Below are positions 34,078-44,780 of a stretch of 64,000 nucleotides of DNA, piece after piece. Made by a program: the position numbers and the translations under genes. How positions within the stretch are numbered: position 1 is the first letter of the stretch; each line of letters begins with the position of its first letter. The stretch covers positions 21,359,537 to 21,423,536 of the forward strand of contig CP093829.1 in assembly GCA_033063855.1 (NCBI GenBank), written 5' to 3'. A model generated the notes under the pieces. The model was given only the letters and a program-made list of their open reading frames with translations, ran no database searches and was not told the origin of the DNA. The DNA is from Smittia aterrima (taxonomy: Eukaryota; Arthropoda; Insecta; Diptera; Chironomidae).

Positions 34078-34564
34078 ATGAAGTTCGCGTTGCCACTCGT
34101 CGTGCTTTGCTTAATCGTCGCAGTTGAAATTGCTTGTGAGTTTTTAAGATTTCAAGAAAATTAAGAAAATTCTTAATCCAAGTGATTTTGTTTCTAAAGA
34201 TTGTCGATCTCCGCCTGAAATTCCTCCGTCATCTCCATTGAGCGATGTTGAAAGTTCCACTCAAGCAAAACCTTTCGAAGCATCCACAGACAAAGCCCCG
34301 AAACTGGGTCCACCAACATTGAAATTGATCGAGATTATAAAATCAACAACTGCGGAACCAGACGTTGAAACAACAACTCCAGTAGACGTGGTGGTTTTGT
34401 TTATTTGATTTCTATCGGCAAAGAATCATTGAAATTAAAATTCTTTACAGGATGAATACGTCGTCGAAAACGATGGTAAGAAAGTTTAAAAAAATTCATT
34501 TCGATCAATTTTTTATCCTTGAACAGGTATAAGTAACATTTGCGCTAGAATGCTTTGCGGCTGA
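34078..34564 (+). CDS. Small secreted three-cysteine peptide, family member E (103 aa)
   Basis: Exons 34078-34135, 34200-34390, 34451-34475 and 34527-34564 join in frame. The signal peptide is identical to that of member A. The mature chain has CRSPPEIPPSSP, the Thr/Pro-rich middle with several substitutions (KPFEASTDKAPK, PDVETTTPVDV), a shorter acidic block (DEYVVEND) and a CARMLCG end. Its 5' flank from 33441 on is a copy of 27776-28440, so A and E share promoter sequence. The cysteine layout is intact. Changes concentrate in the acidic block and between the last two cysteines. Confidence 0.62.
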
Positions 34565-34604
34565 AAAGCAAAACCTTCGATAAGTTTAATTAAATTGTTG
34601 GCGA

Positions 34605-35000
34605 AGGAAAATAAAACAAGTGGCAGGCAACTTACTGAAGGATTTTTCATCCGTTGGACTGGTGACAGGGGACATTTTACATAAAGGGAATAAAGTTTCA
34701 CTTTGAGCTCACCAGAGGTGGAGACAATGCGTGGAGCTTGAATTTTCTGGAATCGTTTGCTTTATCTTGACCAGTTGAACATTTTTTGTAAACATTTTAA
34801 TGCTCTAACTCCAAAGATAACGAAGTTCCACTTTGAGCTCTCCAGACTCCACCCCCTGAACCACTTGAGCTATCAAGTCCATCTAAGGAGGCAAAAATCA
34901 GAAGTATCTAGCTGCTTCCGTTCTCGAGAAAATCGAGTTACAGGCATTAATTTTTGTTTGGAGATTCCAGGTTTAGGGCCCGTGGGCCTGATACCGTTTT
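34605..35000 (+). mobile_element. Partial copy of the 130-bp-repeat element
   Basis: It begins ACAAGTGGCAGGCAACTTACTG, has a degenerate ATTTTTCATCC motif and two starts of the 130-bp repeat (34693 and 34823, exactly 130 apart), and ends near the GGGCCCGTGGGCCTGAT core at about 34976. The order matches the copy at 58340-59216. It lies just 3' of member E and displaced the 5' end of member F. Confidence 0.6.
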
Positions 35001-35124
35001 TGTTGCGGAAGAGACAAACTTATAATGCCATTTAAATATAAATAAGTTTAAAGATAATCGTGTTAAATTTCTTCTTTATTAAATCTGTTATTAAATGGCA
35101 AGATTGCTGCTGGTCGTGCTTGTT

Positions 35125-35475
35125 AACTCTTTTTCCGCCGTCCCCCCTGACCGATGTTGGAAGTCCCACTCAAGCAAACCCTCTCGAAACATCCACAAAC
35201 GAAGCCCCGAAACTGCGTCCACCAACATTGAAAGTGATCGAGATTAAAAAACAACAGATGCGGAATCAAAGGTAGAAACAACAACTCCAGAAGACGAGGT
35301 TGTTTTGCTTATTTGATTTCTATCGGCAATGAATCATTGAAATTAAAATTCTTTACAGTATGAATACGATGACTCAGACAGAGAATATGGTATCAAAGGT
35401 CAATTTTAATGCAATTCTTTATTCTTGAAGAGGTTTAAGTTTTTTTTGCAATATAACTCTTTGCGGCTGAAGAGT
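35125..35475 (+). pseudogene. Decayed small secreted peptide, member F
   Basis: There is no exon 1. The exon 2 sequence (PTDVGSPTQANPLETSTNE-like, then the LKVIEI segment) is frameshifted after GATCGAGATT by a deletion. An exon 3 relic TATGAATACGATGACTCAG follows at 35360, and a degraded exon 4 ends CTCTTTGCGGCTGA at about 35470. It resembles D in exon 3, so F may descend from a D-like parent. Confidence 0.6.
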
Positions 35476-35937
35476 TGTTTAAGTTTTTTGCGACGAAGAA
35501 TAAAATAAAAACAATGATTTAAAAGATAATCGAGTTTTAATAAAAGATTAAGCCGTACTCAACTTGCAATTATTTGAATTTTAATAGATTCCCTAAAATA
35601 AAATGCGAAATTTCTAAAAAAAAGTGTTTCTTCCTTCATTGGATGTGACCAGGGGTTCGAATTCAAGTAAGTGTCAATCCGTCCAATATTCTCAGTTTTA
35701 TAAAAAAAAAATTAAATTTTAACAGTTTGTTGTTCATTATTTGACTAATTAAAAAAAGTGATTAGCATTATGGCAAGAATTTTTAAGTTCTTCTAACGTT
35801 TTTTTATAAATGTTTTGAATCAAATTGTTTATTCTGCTTTGGAAGAGGCAAACTTATAATGACATTTAAATATTAGTAAGTTAAAGGTAATCGAGTTAAA
35901 TTTCTTTTTTATAAAATCTGTTTTTAAATAGCGAGAT

Positions 35938-36130
35938 TCAAAATGTAACGGATTTTCCCCTCATGTGGCATTGACTTCTTGTATCAATGGAGGCGCTTTG
36001 AAGACTTAGCATATTTAGAAAAACCTCTTCGTCATCAATATTAAGTCGCGAGACGAGCTAGGAACCTCGCTCAAAGTGACTCACGATGAAAATAAGCGAT
36101 GCCGTCGATATTTGAAATAAAATTTTCTGT
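35938..36130 (+). repeat. Shared non-coding module, copy 4
   Basis: Carries GTAACGGATTTTCCCCTC, CATTGACTTCTTGTATC and GAGCTAGGAACCTCGCTC as in the other three copies. Marks the right end of the peptide array. Confidence 0.55.
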
Positions 36131-36778
36131 TGAAACTTAATTCGCCAATAATAACTTATTATGGGAGAATGAAAGAATGCGAGAAATTCAAGACAAAATA
36201 GTTCATTCATCAACTGTAAAAGATTAAGCCAAACTCGAAATGCAGGTAACTTGATGTTAAGTTGATTCAATCATTTTCATTAGAAGAATTTTCATTAGAT
36301 ATGTCATTATGACCAGAGGTTCGAATCCTAGCAAATCTTAGCAAATCCGCTAAAAACGTTTCATAGATTTTTTTTAATATTTAATAGAAAATTTAAAGTC
36401 ATTTTAATGTAACTACATAATCAAACAGTTTTTGAGGAATATGAATGAAGCAAAATGCCAAAGCGGCGTTATCAAAAACTTTTTTTCACCAAAATTTATC
36501 TTCACGAATTTTATTTCTGAGAAATCTCCCAATAAATTCTGGCTGAGTCACAAAACAGATGACAACGACATTAATTCAGAGATCTTCTCTGACGACTGAA
36601 ATATCGCGTGCTCAGTCCAGTTCTTATCGATATCCGAGCATCTTAAATGTTTCTTCCGAACTCAAAACTGGTTTGTGCAGAAAACTTCGGTTGACTACAA
36701 AAATCGAAGATAAAGTTTTTCGATCGCAGTCTCATCTCAATCGTTCGTAGACACAGAAGTGAATTCAATTAATTAAAA

Positions 36779-37063
36779 ATGAAATTTGGTTTTGTTTGTT
36801 TTGCCTTGTGCATGTTGGTTGCCTTCGTCACTTGCCGTAAGTTTGCACAATTTCTAATTTTCATTGAGAAATATTGATTTGTTTTCTTAGAGCAAGCCGT
36901 TGAAAAACCAGACATCAATCAACTAAGAGCATTGCTGAGAAAGTTCCCAGAGCCAATCTACCCACAATACAAGAAGCTAAAAGATGAAGGAAGAGTCGAA
37001 ACAGTTGAACAACAAAGAGATGTTATCTACAAAGCAATCCAACAAAGTCAAACTCGAGGTTGA
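36779..37063 (+). CDS. Small secreted protein, unknown family (76 aa)
   Basis: Two exons, 36779-36836 and 36891-37063, with a 54-bp intron. The signal peptide MKFGFVCFALCMLVAFVTC precedes a mature chain QQAVEKPDINQLRALLRKF.. of about 57 residues. That chain is rich in charged residues and Gln, lacks cysteines, and is probably helical (LRALLRKF, KLKDEGRVETVEQQRDVIYKAIQQ). I do not recognise it. Secretion is clear; it could be a peptide-hormone-like or structural factor. An initiator-like TCAGT lies at about 36611, and a poly(A) signal AATAAA at 37133-37138 follows. It is unrelated to the three-cysteine family next to it. Confidence 0.62.
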
Positions 37064-37139
37064 AAGAAATTAAATTTTATCCTTGAACTTAAAAATGGAA
37101 ATGAAAGCAAATTTGGTTATCGATGCTTTTAAATAAAAA

Positions 37140-39328
37140 CAAAACTTTTGACTTAATTCGTAAATTTATTCTTTTACTTCTGAGGTTCCCGCGAACTTGA
37201 TTTATTGGATTGCTTTCAATACAAGTTTTCCTTCAAATCAAAACGATTCGAGAGAAAAAGTTTTAACGACAATTTGATTTTGAAAAAGCAGCTTTCAGAA
37301 GCTTTCGAGGAAGGAGAATCGAAGCAACGGCGAATTGAAGAGCAAACAAAAAGCTTTGCATTCATTGGACATTTCAACAAAAGCTCTTTCAGCCAAATTC
37401 CAAGAATTTTTCGATTTTCTTTATCTCTTGAGCTTTAGGTAACAAGCTTTAAATCGATTTGTTGTTTGTCAACATTCCGTTGCTTACGAGTACGATCCGC
37501 TTCCGATTCTTCGAAATTAAAGCTAAAGACGAATTTTGCTTTTTATTTTCTTTTTATTTTTCTTCTTTCTTGACAGTTGAACACTCAGTAGCACATTGAT
37601 AGATAACACAGTTTAATTTCTATTTCGAAGTTAATAGAACTTCTCATAACTTAACTTTAACATTGTTGTTTGAGGAAAGTCATGGTCCCATTAACAGGAA
37701 ACTTTTTACGGCGAAATAAACTTGAAACAAGAAAAAAAATTTGCTTTAAGCTTGTCACAAATGCGAAGCAGCAAGTAAGGACGTTCAGATCAGCTTACGC
37801 ATAATTAAAGCACCGTCAAGAGAATTCCAATTTTACTTACACGTTTGCTTCCTGTTCTCACCATCAAACACAAATTCGTTATGACAAATTCTATTTCGAG
37901 AATTCCCAAAGTTCTCCTCGTCAAGTCTCTCTTATAAAAAATATTTTCCTTGAAATATTTTCTCTCTAAATCCTTCAACATTTAGAATATTATGCTTCAT
38001 ATAAATTTTACAATAACAATCGCCTGCCATCGACTTAACTTCCCTGTCTTGTCGGCGGCTTTTATTCCTTCGGCTGAAAGACACTGAGACATTCAATATG
38101 TGTAAAGTTTCTTTTTTATGTAAGACGTACGATTCTGTCTACAAATCCTCAAGGAGCATAAATATTGTTTCACTTCGCTCCACATTTTATGTCACATCAC
38201 GCAAGAAAGTAATTTTCCCCATTGGTTAAGGTCAATTCTATTTCGTCTGCTTATTTACGAACGTGTTTCGGTTTTATTTTTGTAACAATCTCTCCTGTTG
38301 AGTTGAGTTTTCTTTGTTTCAGTTCGGCTTCTTCTGATAAAATCTTAGCGATACAATGTGAACTCGATAAAGTTTGTAAAACTTGCTTTTGATCGAGTAT
38401 TCGTTTCGAAGGAAATTAATTAAGAGTTTTCTTTGTTGTTATCTCGGTTCAATTTCACGCTACGCAGATAAAATTCTTGAGCTTATTGTAGACAATGTTA
38501 ACATTTTAATAAAAGTTGCAGTTCATTGTGGTAAAATATTATGAGAAAAAATGTTGTTTCCTGCTCCAAAACATCAGCAACCGTAATTTAATTTTTCTCT
38601 TCCTTGCACAACCTCACAAAAAAAAACGAAAATTGCAAAAGCTGTGAACGTAAATCAGAGTAAAAAATCATGAAAATTTAATGAAAAAATTAAATTTGTT
38701 TATAAGGCTCGAGGCGCAAAGATTCTTTTGTTAGAAAAGACTTCAATTATTTTCTTGTCGTCAATCCGTCAAAATGAGGTGTCGTTGGCAGTTTAGGAAG
38801 AGGAAGAACTCAAATCAGCTTCCTTAGGATTTTAATCGAGAAATTTCTCGGAAAAACCTTTGAAAGCGTGAACCTTTTAATTAAATCAAAACGACGAATC
38901 AAACCTTTTAATCAAAATTCAATCAAATCACTTCGAAAAACGATCAAACGTAGAAAAGGTATCGTCGAGCTATTGCGTGGCTATTGCTTTGTCATTTGGA
39001 ATCGTAAACCTTTGAACGTTTCATCTTTTGACCTCAAATCAAAAAAGTTTTGATCGAGTTTTGTTGCGTGAACTGAATTTCTCTAAAAAAAATTTGTCAG
39101 TCGATAGCTTTCATTTTGTTAAAGTTTCATAAGAACATCTTAAAAGGTTTTCTATTCCTTTTTACCATCAAGCACGGTTTGTAGATTAACATCGTAGTCT
39201 TGATTATTTTTCTTTTGATATTACACTCAATTAAACATTTCTCATTGATAAAACACTTAGAATTACGTTGCAGTACAAGTAAAACATTTTTCCATTAATT
39301 ATTTCAGAGTTTATAACTAGATTTCAGA
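37140..39328. other. Intergenic, no gene recognised
   Basis: Unique AT-rich sequence between the small secreted gene and the 3' end of the orphan GPCR. Frames at 37205-37438 and 38868-39053 have no supporting features. Confidence 0.4.
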
Positions 39329-41391
39329 TCATAACTCATGGCAATCTCTCTTCGCCCAATGTGAATGATTGCCAGCTCGTTGTGGGCTCGTGTAAGAATA
39401 CATGTTGTAGCCAGGAATGATGTGAACTCTGACATCCGAGCGTGTCGTAGCCGATGGATCAGCTTGACGTCGTCTCGCTGTAGACACCGTGGTTTTGCAG
39501 CAGCAATAGTTGAATAAATTAAAATATGCGTTGCGGAAATGTCGGTTGGTGATGCAGTAAATGATATTATGGAAGCAGGACTTGGACAATCCGAGCCACG
39601 CTGTGTAATAAAACATTTTGTCGTTGATGTGCTGCGGTGAGGTTGAGAATGAGATGGCAAAGACGATAGCGAATGGCAGCCAGAAAAGGACGAATGTCAA
39701 GTAACTGTAAAAGTTGCTTCTGACGAGAGAGAAGTCGGATTTGTAAGCTGCGCTGGGTTTAAAACTTGGTTGGCTCATAAATCTCTTCGCGTCAATTATG
39801 ATTCGGATGTGAACGAGGAACGTGATGAGAAGTGGAACCAAAATCAATGTTATGATGACACCTACACGTGAGAGTGAATGATTGAAGAAGAGTAAAAGCT
39901 GACAGTCGAATATTTACTCACCAGTTTCCATTGGCAGTAGCTTCTTGTTGTTCTGACGATTGCAATAGTCAAAGCTGACATCGTAAACGTATTGCAGTCC
40001 GGAAGCGACACAGCCAATGAACCAGATTAAGAGAATGATTGCGGTAACGTTAGAACGTCCAAACCATTGGGGTCCCTCCTGGGTCGTGCACAATCTCATG
40101 TAGTTTTCAATCGATGTCACCTACAGAGAATTAGAACATTCGTGAGCGAGTTGCTATCAAAAATTGTGTCAAGAGACATCAAGCAGAGCATTTGGCATTC
40201 AACTTTGCTTCAAGTCTCGCAAGATTATGAAGAAAACTGTTCAACTACTTACAGCCAAAGTCAAAACGCTAATCAAAAACGTACAAGCAGCTAAAAACCA
40301 TTGAAATTTGCAAACTGATAATGGCGCCAAATCTTCGTCTTTACTCATTGCTAGCAGGCTTATGATTGAAATAGGAAATATGACAATGGAAACAGCTAAA
40401 TCGCTCAATCCTGTATTAACTATGAGGCTATTTCCTGTTCGTGTGCGTGGATGACAAAAAAATTCGTGTGGATAAAGAAAAAGTTAATGATTATGATTGA
40501 TTAAACTTTTTCTCGATTTATGTCTAGCGCGAAAGTAAACAAGCATCGACTAAAATCTATCGCGATTGATAATCAAGGTCATCGTCAACATAGCAATTAG
40601 TTGAATCAATTAAAATGTCGAGAATCGATTAAGTTTGATGCAAACACGATGACAAAATCTAAGGCGATTAACCGGGCGAGGAGCTTCATAAATTTTCCTT
40701 AATCTCTTTTTCACTTCTCGCTTTCGAAGTGTTATTTTTTATCGCGACCTTTGTCGCTGTTGTCAAGGATTCTTCAAAAGGAAAAAGGGTGACAAAGCTA
40801 TTTGCGAAAGCTTTAAACTCCTTCCAACTTGGTCACCTCAGCTGAAGAACGCAGTGAAAAATTTCATTTTCTAATTAAGGAAAATGAGTGAAACTCAAAT
40901 TGAAGATCGTAAATTATTCGTAAGAAAAGGTAGAAAATTCGTTTGCATCATTCATCCGAAAGGACGAATTCAGAGATAAATTGACAATGATTAAGATAAA
41001 AAATTTAATAAACATTCTGAAGGAAAAACGAGTTCTAAGTTTAGCCCGTAAAAGCTCTTCCCATTGTCTTACCCGCTTTCTTCAGATGGTCCTCGATCAT
41101 CACCGAGGAGATCATAAAAATGTTTCCGACGCTTCCAATTACCGAGAGGATGGTAAGGAAAATGAGTCGAGCCAAGCGCGACCATTCCGACGACAGTAAG
41201 ACGGGCGAGACGCTCTCCAGATGTGAGCTCGCCGCGTGCTTTCCATGCTTCGATATGAGGGCCAGGGGTGCGATAATGAATGACAAACTGTCTGACTCAT
41301 AGCTATCGTTGTTGCCGGTAATATCTACCGGCCATTCAGTTGAGTAATTCGAAGCTAATGTCTCCAAGAGCGTTGATGTGTTGTTTGTCAT
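39329..41391 (-). CDS. Orphan rhodopsin-like GPCR with ENY in place of DRY (410 aa)
   Basis: Four in-frame exons: 41073-41391, 40253-40434, 39922-40120 and 39329-39861. A Ser/Asn-rich extracellular N-terminus with several N-glycosylation sites (starting MTNNTSTLLE) precedes seven helices: GSVGNIFM (TM1), NTGLSDLAVS (TM2), VCKFQWF with the TM3 cysteine, SIENYMRLC at the end of TM3, LLIWFIGC (TM4), ILVPLLITFLV (TM5), FVLFWLPFAIV (TM6) and a TM7 with HNIIY instead of NPxxY. The tail has CCCK, a likely palmitoylation site. Both activation motifs are changed, as in some insect orphan and lipid-type receptors. Ligand unknown. The ATG at 41391 is preferred over 41463 because a TTAG acceptor lies between them. 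Expected at the plasma membrane, coupling to G proteins. Confidence 0.8.
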
Positions 41392-41463
41392 GATTATCGG
41401 ACGAAATGTTTTCCTTGTCGCTTCTGCTTTGTGGCCTAACGAAAACAGAAAAGCTATTAGCAT

Positions 41464-43100
41464 TACCGTTCATGCATGAACTGTTGATTAAATAGGAGTG
41501 GCTTAGATAACAAAAATAATTGGAACGTGAATGGATACAAATGCAAAAGCGTTTAATTATTAGTTTATGGGGAACATCAAACACAGTTGTCTTGTGATTG
41601 AAGTCGTGAGCTATGAATTATTAATAAATTCAATTATTCAATAACAAGGGAGCTTGCTAGTTGAAGTTTGTCTTTAGTATCATCGGAAATTGGATTTTCT
41701 GTCGAGGCGAAACTTTCCAACGAATTAGTTTCTCACCCGCTTGCGTTCGAAACTTTTCAAGCTCAAAACTTTCCACTTGAGATTGAAGATAGTTTCGTCT
41801 GCACATCTCTCTGATGATTCAACTCGTTCTGGAATGCTTTTGATTTAAGTTCATCGACTTCCGATGTCTCAATTTCATTTTCAGAGAGATTTTCGAATTC
41901 AATGTATTTACATAATCGATCAAATAGTTTCAAGAGCAATTTGCCGAATTCATTAAATATTTCTCTTTTAGCTCGTTGGTGACTTGAGGCAATTAATTCC
42001 TCGTTACGATGGCATCAACCACAAGATATTCATTTGGAATTCTGAATAAATTGCAATCATTTCAAATTCTGTGAATTTCAATTTGTGACTTTATTATCAA
42101 TCTCGATTGTGTTTCCATGTCAAAGTTAATTAAATTTACGACAACTCAACTACAGAATAAACATCGCTCACTAATTATTTATGGCGACATATGAAAATAT
42201 GTTTATGCTCAACAACTGTCAATTTTATGAGGCTCAGACTTCGCAATAGTTGCGTCATCGGATCGTAAATTTCTTTGAAAGCTTTGAAGGTTACGTAAGC
42301 AGCTTTTCATTAGAAACTTCCGAATAAACAAGCATGAAGTAATGTCAATGAATCTAAAGAGCTTTTAGTTTGCGGCTTTAGCTTATTCAAACTCAAAGGA
42401 CCGAGCAATTTTCTCGCCTCAGCCTTGCAAAGTTTTTAATTCAAGTTCATCGACTTCGCAATTTTATCGTCTGCTTTCTCGTCCTCACACTCCTCAAAGC
42501 TTTGTCTGTTTTAAAAGCTTTCGGCAGTAAAAAACGTTGTGACGTGGGTTTTCTATTGTCATTGTGATTTTATTTGTCCATTCACGAGTTTGTTTGCAAT
42601 GAAGTTTCCCTTTGTCGACACGACAAAATAATTCATGTGAAGAGTTGGAAATTGCAAATTTCATTTCACGGAAGCTTCAAGCAGAAAACTGAAAGTTCCG
42701 GAACAAGGATAATCGCTTAGACGTGAATCAGAATTTATTGACCGGGAGGCAATAACTTGTAAGCTCTTATTAACCTCTTTTGAACAATCGTATCGACATC
42801 GCCTGCGATACAATTATTTTCCATTTTGACATTTGAGCCGGATTTCCCTTTCTCTCTCTCTCTTAGTAACACTAATTCAACTTCCTTCCTTTGGCAAAAC
42901 TTCAACTAATGATAGCTTACAACGCATTCTACAGTTGCTCGTATATTATTAAAGTGTAAATTTCTATTCGATGCAAGAGCTTTTAAAAGCGTGTGGAAGA
43001 AAGTTTTAATTGAAATTAGTAATCTAAGCAACTCCACTCGACCATAAGTGTTTTGATTTAACTTGATCTATTGATTGACATGAAGTTAAGAACAATTGAC
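41464..43100. other. Intergenic between orphan GPCR and astacins
   Basis: 5' regions of two divergently oriented genes. No coding exon recognised. A possible 5' exon of the GPCR may lie to the right of 41425, because an acceptor occurs there. Confidence 0.4.
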
Positions 43101-43105
43101 GTAAA

Positions 43106-43181
43106 GTTATCGCTTATCGAACGATGGCGAGTCATTGATGATTAGATTAACACAATCTTACACCTTCGCTCTGATATAAAT
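43106..43181 (+). promoter_or_regulatory. Astacin 1 promoter: GATA sites and TATA box
   Basis: Paired GATA-type sites (TTATCGCTTATCG) lie at 43108-43119 and TATAAAT at 43175-43181, 70 bp before the ATG. GATA sites are typical of insect midgut enzyme promoters, which fits a digestive astacin. Confidence 0.5.
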
Positions 43182-43250
43182 AGCAAGAAATAAAATCAAT
43201 GCCGCATAAAGTTAGTTTTGAGTTCGTTACTGGAGTACAGCGAAGGAAAA

Positions 43251-44458
43251 ATGAAATTGTGGATTAAAGCTCTCGCCATCTTGGCGGTTTCAAGTTTGTT
43301 CGTTGATTGCGCTCCCACACTCGACAACGAACCATTCCTTCGTCCAAATAGTCCATCGAACAGTAAGTTTGTAATGAAATGACAGCATTCGTTCTCAATT
43401 CTCTGTTCACTCATCAGTTGAGAAGTTGAAGAATCTTGGAAGAGATGACTTGGCCGAAGAGTTGAGTGGACAATATCAAGGTGACATCATTATTTCTGAT
43501 GAAGAGATTCGCGAATTGGAATCGGCAAAAAGCTCCAAGAATGGATTACTCAACGAGATTTACCGCTGGCCGAACAACATCATCCCTTATTGGATTAATA
43601 ACTCGGACTTCAGTAATTATTATAATTTTCCTTTTTCTTTAACGAATCGCTTAGTTATTCTCGTTGGAAACAGCTCAAGAGCAAGTTGATTACATTCACA
43701 TCGGAGCACGCAAAATCCAAGAAGTGACTTGTCTTCAATTCGTGTACTACGATCCAAGTGTTCACACAGATTACATTAGCGTTCGTGCTGGAGGCGGTGG
43801 ATGCTCCAGCTCAGTTGGTCGTCGTGGAGGCCGCCAATTCATTAATTTGCAACCTTACAATATCGAACAAGGATGCTTCCGTCTCTACACAATCGTTCAC
43901 GAATTCCTTCACGCTCTCGGCTTCTATCACATGCAGTCATCGACAGACCGCGATGACTTCGTCAGAATCGATTTTGACAAGATCCAAAGTGGAACTCAAA
44001 ATAACTTTAACATCTACGGCGCGAACGTCATCACTCACTTTGGAGTTGAATACGATTATGGATCAGTCTTGGTGAGTTTTCAATTAAAATTTGAGGAAGC
44101 GATCCCTTAACGAGAGATTCTCCAGCATTACAGCAGAACTGCCTTCTCGATTGACGGCAGCGACACAATAATCGCGTTGAGAGACTTGAATGGCGAAGTG
44201 ATGGGTCAACGAGTCAGAATCAGTGACAAGGACGTCGAACGCGTCAATCGCATGTATTGCCAAGAAGCAACGACAGAAACTCCCGCAACGACTCAAGCAC
44301 CAACTACAACTCAAACATCAACCACAACTGAAAGACCAGCAACAACTGAAAGACCAGCAACGACTACAGAATCGAGCAATTCCGGTCTAGCTCAATCAAT
44401 CAATAATTTCGTGAATAACTTATTACAAAATATTTTCGGAAGCCTTGGAAGAAATTGA
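43251..44458 (+). CDS. Astacin-family zinc metalloprotease 1 (345 aa)
   Basis: Four in-frame exons: 43251-43362, 43418-43612, 43674-44071 and 44126-44458. Signal peptide MKLWIKALAILAVSSLFVDC, then a propeptide with the astacin aspartate-switch motif YQGDI. The catalytic domain starts near YRWPNNIIPYWI and has the zinc site HEFLHALGFYH followed by DRD. The Met-turn region reads YDYGSVLHYS: the usual Met is Leu, which is rare in active astacins. A 45-residue Thr/Pro/Glu-rich, probably O-glycosylated linker (TTTERPATTERPATTTE) and a hydrophobic-aromatic tail (QNIFGSLG) follow. It is secreted and likely digests protein in the gut lumen. A close paralogue lies 320 bp downstream with identical intron phases apart from one extra intron. 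Poly(A) signal overlaps at 44459. Confidence 0.88.
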
Positions 44459-44648
44459 AAATAAATCTTTTTCATTGCATTATCAGCAATATAAACGTTT
44501 TAAACCTTTTTATCTTATTGATTGATAATCGTTACGAGCATGATTGGCAATCCAGTAAATCTCGACCTCAACTTACGATAAGGGAAATCAAGAATGGCAC
44601 AGTGGCTCAGAAACTTTGATTGATTATTCAATTTGCAACTCAGAATTT

Positions 44649-44731
44649 GATAAGATTAGTCGAAGTTATAAGTTATCGTCTCGTTTTCCGCTATCGAATC
44701 GATAAGAAGAAATCTCCCTTTTGCTATAAAA
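44649..44731 (+). promoter_or_regulatory. Astacin 2 promoter: GATA sites and TATA box
   Basis: GATAAG at 44649-44654, TTATCG near 44673 and GATAAG at 44701-44706 cluster ahead of TATAAAA at 44725-44731, 50 bp before the ATG. The layout matches the promoter of astacin 1. Confidence 0.5.
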
Positions 44732-44780
44732 TTCCGAGATGGAATCATTCCAACTTCATAGTTAAAGTTGAAGTCGTGAA

